This document shows positions 46,225-57,600 of a stretch of 64,000 nucleotides of DNA, piece by piece. Under the pieces are notes generated by a model. The model saw only the letters and a list, made by a program, of their open reading frames with translations. It ran no database searches and had not been told where the DNA came from. Every line of letters begins with the position of its first letter. Position 1 is the first letter of the stretch. This DNA is from Diplocarpon mali (Eukaryota; Ascomycota; Leotiomycetes; Helotiales; Drepanopezizaceae), in contig JAENRP010000054.1 of assembly GCA_024741835.1 (NCBI GenBank), forward strand, positions 75,193-139,192. The letters run 5' to 3'. A program made the position numbers and the translations under genes.

Positions 46225-47885
46225 ACCAAGCTTTGTGAGAAATGTAAATTCTATCGCTAGGATATATTACCAACTCCGAATAGTCCATCATGCGTTAGGA
46301 TACTCTTGCCCAGCACCTACGGTCATCTCAGAGAGCGCTGATGCCTGGGAAGAATAAGCGTGTGCTCTTATTACACAATGAGAAAGAATTCGCCGCCCTA
46401 GTATACCTATCTACATTGGCTATTCTTTGGAGCACATCACTTGCGGCCACTGGGGTGAATATCGTATGGTTCGGCGGAAGTTTGAAGTGATACCTCTCTT
46501 GTATGCAGATCTCCCTACTCAACAAGCGAGGATCAATGTATAACAAGGGCTCCTATACTACCCTCAAAATATGCTGGAAACATATTTAAAATCAGCGATG
46601 ATTACATCATCTCCCTTGTTCAACCGCAGACTATCTATTACTGACTGACTAGTCGCATGTATGATTTACAAATGATCTATCGACATTAGTTCAAATCCTA
46701 GCAAGCCCCTATTCAACAATGTACATACCCGAATATCCAAGATCAATTCGTGTCCTCGATGAGACATACCGCAGTTAGACTGCGAATTTATTCTTAGATT
46801 TATGCGAGGTGTATAAAACGTTCTTGGGCCATGTGCGACGATGGCACTACCTATAAGGGTCTATGATGTGTTTAGTACTTGTCAACTCCCATTTTGGAGG
46901 GCTAAAAAAGATATCTTCGCATAAAGTAAACCGAAATCATACACAAGCATAATATCTAATATTAGTTTTGCAGGCTTGATTCACAAAACAAGCCCGACTC
47001 CAACTAGTTTGGCAAAGTCTACCTAGCAGTGGTATGCAGGATTCGTGGGTGGGAATTTCAGCATCGGAACCTAAAAATCAGTAGCGTAAAAGCTAAGCTC
47101 TATCACGATATAAAGATCCAGGGTCCTTACAGTCCCTTGAAACATACTGCTCTAGGTCTGACTCGCTAGTACACGGCATTGTTTTTGAGTTTTGCAAAAC
47201 TCGACTTCAGATATCTTGCTAGCTCTTTTTGACAACAGAATACGATGCAAATAACGCGCCACTATGTCGAAGTCCTCTTTGTCGAAACTTTATCTCAAAA
47301 CCGTATTCACAACTGGTTTCGAGTGAGAAAGTGGCATCTTGCGCGGTATCTCCAGTGGCTTTCGCCAGGGACTCCCGATTTTCTCATTTCGAGTACGCTG
47401 GATTGATCCCAGGGCAGAATGAAATCTAACTCCTCCGAATCAAATGTAATTCTTAAAATTATGTTGAACGCCTTGAAATTCTCAAGACCGCTCCAAGCGT
47501 CAAGAATCGTCAGGCGGGCTATTTTATACAGTCTTGTTTTTAAGAAGAATAGAGTACTGTAGACCACACGCTGGGCAGTCCGCTACTAATTCGGTTTTGA
47601 GTATCTGTGCCTTCAAATACTGCTCTGAAATATACCTCGCCGGAGTACAGCCTGTGGTACTCTTGATGTAACATACCCGACATACCAAGAAAATAGAGGT
47701 ACTCGGAATCTCTCGTGGACCTCTTGTTCGCCAAGATATCATCATATAAGTGCGGCGCTGCAAGCGATAAGTGCTTATTAGGTAGGAGAGTGCGAGGCTT
47801 GGGCTCGAGAGCTGGCAAATAAGCGCTTATTTCTATAAGACTTTAGAAGCCAGAAGCATTCAAATGCTGGTAGTCTGCGATCTTT

Positions 47886-48004
47886 CTTCGTTCCAGGCCA
47901 AACGAGCAGCATATCAGCGCGTGTAAGAGGGAAGAAATTTGGTAGGTTGGCAAGGTTGAACATACTATTAGGTGGTGTTTGATAGTGTTTAGCCTGCGAC
48001 GAAT
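47886..48004. mobile_element. MITE-like element, copy 12
   Basis: Ends CTTCGTTCCAGGCCAAACGA and GTTTAGCCTGCGACGAAT are an inverted pair with internal TTGGCAAGGTTGAACATAC. It is 119 bases. Confidence 0.72.
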
Positions 48005-49380
48005 TATCCTGTGATCAAGAATGGTCAAGCATCGCGGTGGTATAGTGCTTAAGTGTTGTAACTGATCGAAAAGGGAGGACTAGACTTGGACTAATTAAGT
48101 GTATATCTAAGCTACTTTTAACACAGGGCTCTACTACGTCCATAAGAAAGCTAAATTTATAAAGAGTTTTGAAGTAAGACTACAGAACTGATTAAGATGA
48201 TTCTCAAGTATTACAGGGTAACTAGTAAAGCAGAGGACTGATTTGAATTACAACACTCAATTATTCAAACATGTAAAGCTCAATAAACACCTGTTTTAAG
48301 ACTATCGTTTGACGTATTTATTGGCAAGCGACCGCTGCCAAAGACAATCAATTGCTATACCACGGTATACCATCTAGGTTCAGAGCGCTCCCGGAGCAGA
48401 TGTTTTTGATACCTTGCCTGATGAATCTGGGTCGGCGAGCTGGCAATATCGGCGACGGTCAAGTGCGTCATTCTCAGAACCTCCGGGTATCACTGACAGA
48501 GTCAAGTACCTATTTTCCAACCCCAGCATTCGAATTACCATAGGGAATCTTAAAGCGTGCAACCCGATTTTGAGGCTTGGGAAAGTATGACTTCGGTTTT
48601 GCAAAACTGGCTCGCAATGCTAGTGTAACTTGTACCATATTTACAACGCTCTCTCTGGGGAATTTAGAAAACTTGATGTTTTCAGAATGCCGCACTAATC
48701 CTACTGATAAACAGCCTACGAGATAATCCATATTATGTAGCAGGCGATGGAGCCAACGTTGGCAGAGGGCGGAGATGTTTGAGTGATGTATACTTGCCGT
48801 TAGAAAGAGCAGAGCCACAGTTTCAAATCTCTGTTTCTGCTGATAGACTGTAAGTACGTTACCGAACTTGCCAACGGCTGCAAGCTTCTCGAAACCAAGA
48901 CTCGAACTGCTTGTCAAAGCTGTTTCGCAAAACCCATGCCCCCAGGTCAACTGCTCCAACCAATCCTGCTGTGTCTGCGCCCGCGGCCAACTCGTCATGT
49001 CCCCGTATACCCGCTCGCCACGCTCTACGATGACTCGGTACGTGGATACACAAATCAGATATTAGCGTGCGTGCAACGGTGGTTTCCATTACCCAGGTCG
49101 GCTGGGTAGGATTTCAAGGTACTTGCGCAAAGTGCTTGTATAGCCTGTAACCGAAGAACCTTTTCCCCCTCCCATACGGTGGATTCGACAGCCCACCGAA
49201 TAGCATTCCGCGACGTTGGATTGCAGAACATACTCGGAAAATCAAACCTGGACAGTTGAAACGCACGGCCAGACGATCCGCTGGGATACAATGGAACGCC
49301 CAGGATGTTGCTATGAAGCTGTCACCCGTGAAGGCATGAATAACCTCAAGGTTTGAAATGTTCGGCGCGTGTTCGAAATT

Positions 49381-49491
49381 CTTCCTTGCAGGCCAAGCAG
49401 ACATGGTAGAAGAGTATATTCAACCCCGCAAACCTACTAAAGATGAGCGTTCGTATACGCTAGTATATGTTTTGCTCCGTCTGCGACGAAC
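49381..49491. mobile_element. MITE-like element, copy 13
   Basis: Ends CTTCCTTGCAGGCCAAGCAG and TTTGCTCCGTCTGCGACGAA are diverged partners. Internal CCCCGCAAACCTAC matches the reversed core. It is 111 bases. Confidence 0.6.
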
Positions 49492-49895
49492 AACTCCCTC
49501 TTCTTTAGCGGGCTGCAAATATATGCCTGCCCACTACATGGACTTCCACCGACCGCAAACTCACCTACCCCTAGGAACCAAAGCCTCCACATCTGCAGGC
49601 CACTGAGGAGAGCGAGTAGTGAGAACTCACGCTCTGCATGGATGTCTGCCCTGGTTTCGACGTACCGTTGAAGACAGCGAGGTGTTTGCTCTGTGAGAGG
49701 GCGAGTAAGAGCTGAGGTAGAGTCGCTGGAGAGTCCTGGTTGGAGGTGGCAGGTGTCGGGCACGCAAGAGGTGTCTTGCTGGAACATGGAGCGAGAGCTT
49801 CTGTGTGCTGCGAGTCGAGGGGAAGCTTGAAATGCTGTGGGTGAAGAAGGCAGGTCGAAGATCCAGCTCACCTCGGTCTGTTCTGCTTGGGTATG

Positions 49896-49992
49896 TGACA
49901 GGATCTAAAGGTGTAGATTCAGAGTTCGATGGAGCTGCAGGAGTATATATACAAGGGACGATTACATAAGCCAATCCTTGTATATTCTAACA
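49896..49992 (-). mobile_element. Very short solo LTR-like element, family 2, copy 2
   Basis: On the minus strand it runs TGTTAGAATATACAAGG to GATCCTGTCA, 97 bases, and includes TGGCTTATGTAATCGTCCC. The pentamer GTATG lies outside both ends (49891-49895 and 49993-49997). It lies in opposite orientation to the copy at 41.8 kb. Confidence 0.85.
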
Positions 49993-50747
49993 GTATGGCA
50001 CGTTCACAAAGATTGTGTGCCGTGGGAGTATACGACAAGACTACTTGAGTTGAGAAAGAAAAGCTTCCATTCCACAACTACGCAGTGCAATCGAGCTAGA
50101 AAGTACCAACTGGCCTTGGAAGCCGGTGAAGTATCTAGGATATTGCTGGAAATAATGGTTGTGTCAATAGCCTGCACCTTGCTAACCAACCTCTTCTGAC
50201 AGCCCACCTCTATCTCTGCACCGGTCTCCTCTCTATATGTCAAGATACACAGACCAGGAGAGTCTCACAGAAGTCCTCTTGGTCGCACATCTGGCAAGGC
50301 TTTTGAACAGCCTTCTTATATTTCTCTCGACAAGCTGCCCACGGGGAAACCTGCCCAGTCGCTTCTCGAGGCATCTCACGTGATCCAGTCAGTGATTGTG
50401 CATCTCAGAAACGTGGGAGGTTCGTCGGCGTGAGAATGTGCATGCTGAGGGCAGCGATGAGCTGGAAACGGGATACTGGAACTCCTGTGACGGCCGAACC
50501 AGCTCATCGTCGGCGACGAAGAAGGTCAGAGTGCATGTCTCTAGGCCTCGTGGCGGCATGAAGTGATGGACTTTCGACTTCTTTCGCTTTGCCGCCAGCG
50601 CCTGTCTACGTCGCTTCGAGACGCCAGCCGGCGAGGACTCGGACAACACCACAAAGACCCAGGGATTCCCGCCTTCGTCGCGCATCCCAACGACCAAGGA
50701 CCACAACTGTCGACCTCAACCCGGTCTCCAGTCCTCCATCCGCCGCC

Positions 50748-52042
50748 ATGGAGCCCGCACGCCGCATCAAGATCCCAGATCTCGTCAAAGACTGGCCTTT
50801 TCCTCGAAAGATGCATCCCGCCGTCGAGCAAGTCAAGCGCGCGAACGACGAATGGACCAAGACGCTGGGCATCAACAGCCCCGAGCTGGAGAGCGCGCTC
50901 GCGCGAGGGCGCATTGCCCTGCTCAGCGCGCTCTGCTACCCCGACGTACCGGTCGCCACGCTGCAGTGGGCGACCGACATCATGACCGTGTTCCTGGTGT
51001 TTGACGAGATCACGGACAAGCTGTCGGGCGCGCAGGTCGACGCCCTGGCCGCGACGGTCGAGGATGTGTTCGAGTACGTGCTGCTGGTGCTGGTGCTGGT
51101 GCTGGTGCTGGTGCTGGTGCTGGTGCTGCTGCTGGTGCTGCTGCTGCTGCTGCTGCTCCATCACTCGTCAGGACTCGTGCTGACGGCCATAGACACCCCG
51201 ACGCCGCGCGACCGCAGGACGAGGGCCTCACCGGGAGATTGTACCAGAGGTAGAGTCAACCTCCTCCCAGCTCTCCCTCCCCAGCAGAACGCCAACCCGG
51301 CAACATCACAGTTTCTGGACGCGCGCGCGCGCACGCGCGACGCCCACGTTCCTCGAGCACTTCCCCGAGCGATGCCTGGCCTACGTCCGGTCGGTCGCCC
51401 AGCAGGCCCACGAGCGAGATGCGCGCTGCGAGCGAGACATCCAGGCCTACCTGCACCAGCGCCGCCAGAACGCCGGCGTGATGCCCAGCTTCGCCATCCT
51501 GCTGCACTCGCTCGACATTCCCGCCCACGTCCTACGCAGGCGGTCGGGCGGCGTGCGGGATCTCGAGGTCCTCGCCGGCGACATGATCATCCTCGCGAAC
51601 GTAATTCCCCCCCCTCCCCCCCCCTTGGCGGCACATCGCCGTGACCTGAGCCTCGAGCCGGACCTCCCCCCCGCTGACAGGACAGGACATCTGCTCGTAC
51701 AACGTGGAGCAGAGCCGCGGCGACGCCCACAACGCCGTCGCGGTGCTCATGCGCGACGCCGCCCTCCCCGTGCAGGACGCCATCGAGGCCGTGGCGCGCA
51801 TGTACGGTGAGGCGGCGACGGCCTTCCTGCGGGAGATGGATCGCGTGGGAGCCCGGGACGGCGCGCAGATCGCGGATGTCCGCGCCTACGTGCTGGGCCT
51901 GGCGAACTGGGTGCGGGGGAACTTTGAGATGTCGTTCGAGATTGAGAGGTACCGGCTTGGTCCCGAGGCCAGGAGGGGGGAGTGGATTGCGCTGCTCCCG
52001 GGCAAGGGGTTGGGGCGGGCGGGAGAGGCGAATGCTGGGTGA
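50748..52042 (+). CDS. Class I terpene synthase (sesquiterpene synthase-type)
   Basis: Four exons are proposed: 50748-51077, 51218-51249, 51312-51600 and 51686-52042, giving 335 residues, the usual length for fungal single-domain terpene synthases. The start sits in a perfect GCCGCCATGG context. The first metal-binding motif is DEITD (86-90), in the D(D/E)xxD form. The second is NDICSYNVE (Asn217, Ser221, Glu225), the NSE triad, formed across intron 3. RRQNAGVMPSFAILL and FEIERY (Arg305-Tyr306) are further family marks. The enzyme ionises a prenyl diphosphate, most likely farnesyl diphosphate, and cyclises it; the product cannot be predicted. Exon 2 is only 32 bases. The exon 1 donor is weak (GTGCTG within a CTGGTG repeat), while a stronger GTACGT five bases upstream breaks the frame. 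That junction is uncertain. Confidence 0.82.
51078..51165. repeat. CTGGTG/CTGCTG microsatellite at the first intron of the terpene synthase
   Basis: About eight CTGGTG units grade into CTGCTG. The repeat begins at the inferred exon 1 border and supplies many GTGCTG pseudo-donors in one phase. Confidence 0.9.
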
Positions 52043-53779
52043 TGTGCCTTTGCTTTTTCTGCTCCTCTTCTTCCTTTCTTATGCGCCGTGGGGAGTACTT
52101 CACACGGGCAAGGAGACAGGTCGCAGAGCAGATATGTGCAAGTGGCCACCAGGATCGAGGCACTGATCAGGAGTAATCTGATTGACAGTCGGATCAGCAA
52201 CGAGCTCAAACACGCGTGGGATGGGGGTACCTGTCGTTAAGTGGCATTCTGCTGAAATATTACAAGCACACCTCAGCCCCAGGGATACCACCACATCCTA
52301 CTCGCATCACACAACCAAAGCACCCGCCTTGCCAGAAATCTTCCTCCCTCACATCTCACAAACCAGAACATGTGACAAGAACAAGCCATACACATCCCTA
52401 TACAGCGATCCGTCGCCCGTAACCGTCCCTAGAAGAAATTTGAAATGTTGATACTCTCTTCTTCTCCTTTTCTTTTCTCGAAACTCGCTTAATCCGAGCA
52501 GGGTTATATTGAGGAAAAAAAAAGAAATCACCGCCCCCGCCCTCGACCTGGTCATGGTCTCTGTTAGAATCACTTGCGATACGGTAACAAGTATGGTAGC
52601 AAGAAGGGAGGTAGAGGCGTATTTTATAGGTCTGATACAAAGTAAACAAAGAAGTTGGAGAGCTCTCTATAACAGAGAGTCTTCCTCCTTAAATATATAT
52701 GCTACAAGCCCTAAAGCCCGCTTACGTGATATCATAAGAATATCCTAATAAACCTTATCAAGGTCGAATCAGGGCACCCTTGCCTTGATCGAGATTAAAA
52801 ACCTTCAACGCCCTAACTCTGAGATGTCAAAGAGCAACTCCAAGGCGCTATCATTACAGTCTCCTCCTGCTCCAACAGAAATAGGAAGAAAGAAAGAAAT
52901 AAACAAATAAATAAACAAATTAAAAGAGAGAGAACAAAATCAGCGGCGCCTGCTCAGTGTCAGATCTCGGACTGGAATGTGTAGGCTGCCAGTATGCCCT
53001 AGCAGGTAATCGCAGGCCGTGCTGGAGCTGGATATCCCGACACCTGCTTTCCTGTCAGGCCTCTCGAGCAATTACATTCCTGTCCAGGTGTCCAGGTCTT
53101 GACATATCCCAACATCATCTGGTGGGCCCGTCGAAGAAAGCAAAAGCAAATCTATCTCCTCGCTCTAGAAAGGAAAAAAGGGGGAGGGGAATCAGACTAC
53201 AACGTCTTCCCGCCCCTACAGCCCTGCGGCGCCTTTCTCCCCCCCTCGCCCTGCCCGGATCTCGCGAGATCGACGGTGCCCGCGACCGCAAATGCGGTTG
53301 TGAAGTTTGTGGAATGCGCAGCCAGCTAATACAAATACGCCTGCCCGAGAAGCATGGCTCGTACCTTTGGAATCGAATCTTTCGGAGTTTGCAAGTACTC
53401 TCGCAACACCTTGTTATGGACCAGCTAGAGCCATACGCTTCGTTCAAATACCCCGCGCGCTTTGCTACCATGAATAGGTCTTAGTGCTAGAGTGGAGTTC
53501 GTCTACCAGCAGCGTTGTTATAATATAATACATGGCTAGGACTAAGAATTGGTAAGTGTATGTCTTTTGTATATTCTTATATAGAGAGATAGTTGGATAG
53601 ACCGATCTGTTACTTCCCTATCGCTTACGCAACCCCGAACTAACCACCATATCAAATCTATAATTCCTGCCTGTCATAGAGCCAGACCACAGCGTCGCCT
53701 GGAGAAGCGTGCAAACCAGTTTCCGAGCTAGAATCGATACCCTTATTCCGTATTGTTCCAAATCCTGGTCCTCGGGGGA

Positions 53780-53821
<42 letters not shown>

Positions 53822-54678
53822 AATAACACTTCGTCCCAGGCGTCTCAGTACGTATGAACTGGAGGGGATCAACGGGGTGGAATGACAACGTTTCTACAGC
53901 CAAGGCGCTGTTGATTAAGGAACGGTTTCCTGAAGGCACCGTGTGACTTGTTCATAGCATAAGACCCCAGCTGAACACGTCCTGATGCCCCTCGGGAGGT
54001 TGAGGTGGTGCGCTCTCTGCCTTCCACCGCCGGACGAAAACGAATCTCATCACCACTATCATCGTCGCCAATATAGAGAGATGAATCCAACCTTGCTCAT
54101 CTTCTTTTTCCAAGCCAAACCCCACCTGGGGAGCCTTGATGCTAGCTTCACCAGTCTGGCAAGAAGTATAATCCTTACACTCATGTATTATACCCACTCG
54201 TGCAAAGTGGACTTGATAGCCTGACCAGACGGTACTCTGCCAGAGGGAGAGGGAGGATGTTGTTTCGAGAATTGAATGCGAGGAGCGGGATGGTTTGGGG
54301 GACGATTGTGAGATGCGTGATCTTTTGTCATGGAAAAAGGAAAGTTGTATATGAGATTAACTACTCCTATTGACGCTCATAAACGTCTTCGAGCATTACG
54401 TCTCGGGTTTGATATCATTTGATATGCCTCGCTTGCTTTCATACGTGCTCGAGATTGTTATTTTCCCGTAGACTTCTGTCCCAGTTCTGGTCAGATCTGC
54501 TATGCTCGGAATAGGTAGATAAGTATGTGAATGATACAATCAGGAGTCAAGCAGAGCAACTCCCAATATATGATGGTAGAGGCGGTAGGATGAGAGTTTG
54601 ACCGAGTCGGGGCTGGGCCCGGACTATGACTAAGCAAGTAGGGTCGATTCCATTTCCCAGGCTGCGGGAGATGCGGCT
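52043..54678. other. Intergenic between convergent terpene synthase and ABC transporter genes
   Basis: No firm gene. On the minus strand an open frame without an early ATG runs from about 54355 to 53952. It ends with a hydrophobic stretch (ILATMIVVMRFVFVRRWKAE) and a Pro-rich tail, and might be the last exon of an unrecognised small membrane protein. A GA microsatellite is listed separately. Confidence 0.35.
53782..53819. repeat. GA dinucleotide microsatellite
   Basis: About nineteen GA units in a row, giving false Ser/Leu frames on the other strand. Confidence 0.97.
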
Positions 54679-57600
54679 CTACTTCTCCACCTCCGCATCC
54701 TTTCTGACGAGCCGCAACACCTTTCTCCACCCACCCCCGCCCCCACCACTCTTCCCCTCCGCCTTTCGCACGCGGAAGAAATAATACAAGAACACGGCCG
54801 CGCAGATGTTGAACACGATGAACGCGAACCCGATCCCGTAGTCCCGCCAGCGGGTGCGGTACGAGATGGCCACCTGCGTCAGGAACTGGTCTGCCACGGT
54901 CGCGGTGCAGAACTGGCAATCCGCCGTCGCGGAGGGGTTGTACAGCGCGCCGCCCGAGGCAGAGGCGTAGCCCGAGAGGTAGGCGCCGCAGCTGGTGTTG
55001 GGAGGCGGTTGCATGACGGCTATCTCGTTGGAAGAGCACTGGACTGGACGGCCCGAGAGGCCGGTTGAGGAGATGGCTGAGACGAGATCTGCGAGGGTTA
55101 GTAGGCTTCGTGGAGGCGAGTAGGTGGTGGGCCTTGAAGCTGGGGCTTGCGATGGGGGGAATATGGAGTGGGACGGATGGAACAGGAACGGAATCAAGAC
55201 ATACAAGTCAGAGGCGACACGCGATACATGAAGATCCAAAACCCCGGCAGAGCGAACGGCGGCTGGAAGACCCCGTTGAAGGTCAGGCACAGGGAGAACA
55301 TCAGCGTGGCGATGTTGCCCGCCGTCTCTGCGTCCGGGAGGGCCGCGATCATCATGTGCGCAAACGTGCTCGCGAAGACGAAGAACTGTACCAGCAGCAG
55401 CAGAATCAGCCCCTGTCTCTCCGCCGACGGGATCCCGCCTCGGGTGTAGATGGGGTAGAAGTAGCTCGCCCACACCATGATGCCGAGCAGCATCTGGTAG
55501 GGGATCTCGACGGCGATGTTGGCAATCAGGAATGCCTTCCAGGAGTAGGCTTTGGAGGGGCGCTCGCGGACCTCGTACAGGTCGCGCTGGAGGATGAAGC
55601 GGGGCATGATTTGCTGGACGAGGGTGGTGAAGATGGTGGTGATCATGAAGATGGAGAAGATGGCGTTCTGTAAGCCCTGCTGCGAGCGGTCGACGTGGAA
55701 GAATGAGAAGCCGATGAACAGCGCCGAGGCGACGCCCAGGAGGAGCTTGGCGTATATGTATTCCGGCGTACGCCAGTACTGCTGGAACACGCGCGTGGTG
55801 ACTTCGATCAGCTGCGTAGCGAAGGGCATGGCGAATTCCGAGTGCGAGGTGGCAGAGTCGCCGGCGCGTTCTTGGCCCACGGCGGCCTGGATCGAGGCGA
55901 GTTCGCTCTGGATCTCCTTGGCCTCGTCGCTGGCCTTCCACACCTCGTGCCAGTCTTTGGTTGACTTGCCAGTCGCGCCCGCGCCGACCATGGTGAGCAT
56001 ATACTCGGCCGGGTTGTCGTCCTCGCCGCATTTGCCGGCGCCGTGGGACTCAAAGTAGTTGAGCAGCGTGGAGGAGTTCTCGCCAATGTCGCCAAAGTAG
56101 ACGGTCCGACCGCCTTTGGCGAGGAAAAGCAGACGATCGAACTCCTGGAACAGGATCGCGGAGGGTTGGTGGATGGTTGCGAGCACTGCCTGCCCGCTAT
56201 CCGCCAGCTTGCGCAGGAATGCGACGATGGCCCACGAGGACTGTGAATCCAGTCCAGAAGTCGGCTCGTCCAGGAACAGCAGCAGAGCAGGCTTCGCAGC
56301 CAACTCGACCCCGATCGTGAGCAGCTTCCTCTGCTCGACGTTGAGTCCCTCGCCAGGTACGCCGACGACAGCTTCGGCGAACTCCTGCATGTTCAGCATC
56401 TTGATCACGTCCTCGACAAACGCGTGCTTCGCTTCCTTGGACGCCGCTCTCGGCTGCCGCAGCATCGCCGAGAACCGCAGTGCTTCGCGCACGGTGGAGG
56501 TCTCGAGGTGCAAGTCTTGTTGCTGCACGTAGCCCGTTTTGCGCTGGAAGGAGGCGTCGAGTGGTTTCCCGGACACGAGCATGTCGCCAGTGACCACGCC
56601 CATCGAGACTCGCTGGGCGAGGACGTCGAGGAGCGTCGTTTTTCCCGCCCCCGAAACCCCCTTTTTCTCGGTTAGCACTCGATAAACACAACACGGACGG
56701 GGGCGGGTGAGGGGAGAATACCATCAATGCAGTCAAAGTTCCAGGCTTGACCCAACCCGAAACGTTATCCAACAAGCGCCGCGATTCGCCCTTGATCTTG
56801 ATATCATAACACACATCTCTCCACGTGAACACATCCGTCTGAGGAGCCAGCGCAGCAACCTGCTCGTCCTGCTCGGCCTCCTTCGTCGCATCGTCTTTCG
56901 CAGGACTGTTCGCACCAGCAGACGGCATGGCAGCCTCTTCGTCTTGCTTGGCTGCCTTCTCGACCGCTGCCAGGTGCTGCGGGACGTGTCCGCGGCGGAA
57001 GACCAGGACCTCGGCTTTGCTGTCCGTGGACGCGTTGAACTCTGTGGCGAAGAGGTAAACGAAGAGGAAGAAGATCATAAAGGCGAACATAAAGCCTAGG
57101 TTGCGCCAGATGTGCGAGTACGAGTACTGGAACTGGCTCTGCAGGTAGTCATCCCCGGAGACAGTGAGCTGGCCCTCTACGGCCCCCGCAACGGCGCAGA
57201 TGAACTGGTTGCCGGTGCTCGGATACCCGGGGCCGGAGGGCACGATTTGCGAGCAGGCGAAGCGCTGGCCGTGCAGTTCGTTGACGAAGAGGCCTTCGAA
57301 GGCGTAGGCGACGGGGTTGATCCAGGAGATCCACTTGAACCACGGATGCATGAGAGGCCGCGGGATCACGAAGCCGGTATAGATGACGATGGCGAGAGTG
57401 GTGACTCCTGCGATGGCGAGGGCTTGGGAGACGGTTTTGGTGCTGGCAGCGATGGAGCGGTAGATTTGGGACATCTGGGCCGTTAGCGGGGGCAGGGGGA
57501 GTTGCGAGGGACGAGAGGGGGCATACGGTCAAGATGGCGACAAAGTTGAACATGAAAAAGATGAAGAACTGCGACGGTTCTCGCCTCAACCCGGCCAGGA

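Larger units (their letters stand above)
45983..50747. other. AT-rich gene-poor DNA with scattered repeats
   Basis: No gene is supported apart from the possible antisense frame that reaches 46224. Short minus frames at 48.5-49.4 kb read partly like protein but contain stops and overlap a MITE-like element. Confidence 0.35.

Noticed and set aside
46690..46715. A tRNA B-box-like AGTTCAAATCC
   Set aside because: No matching A box or acceptor stem at the proper distance; no tRNA gene was found anywhere by eye.
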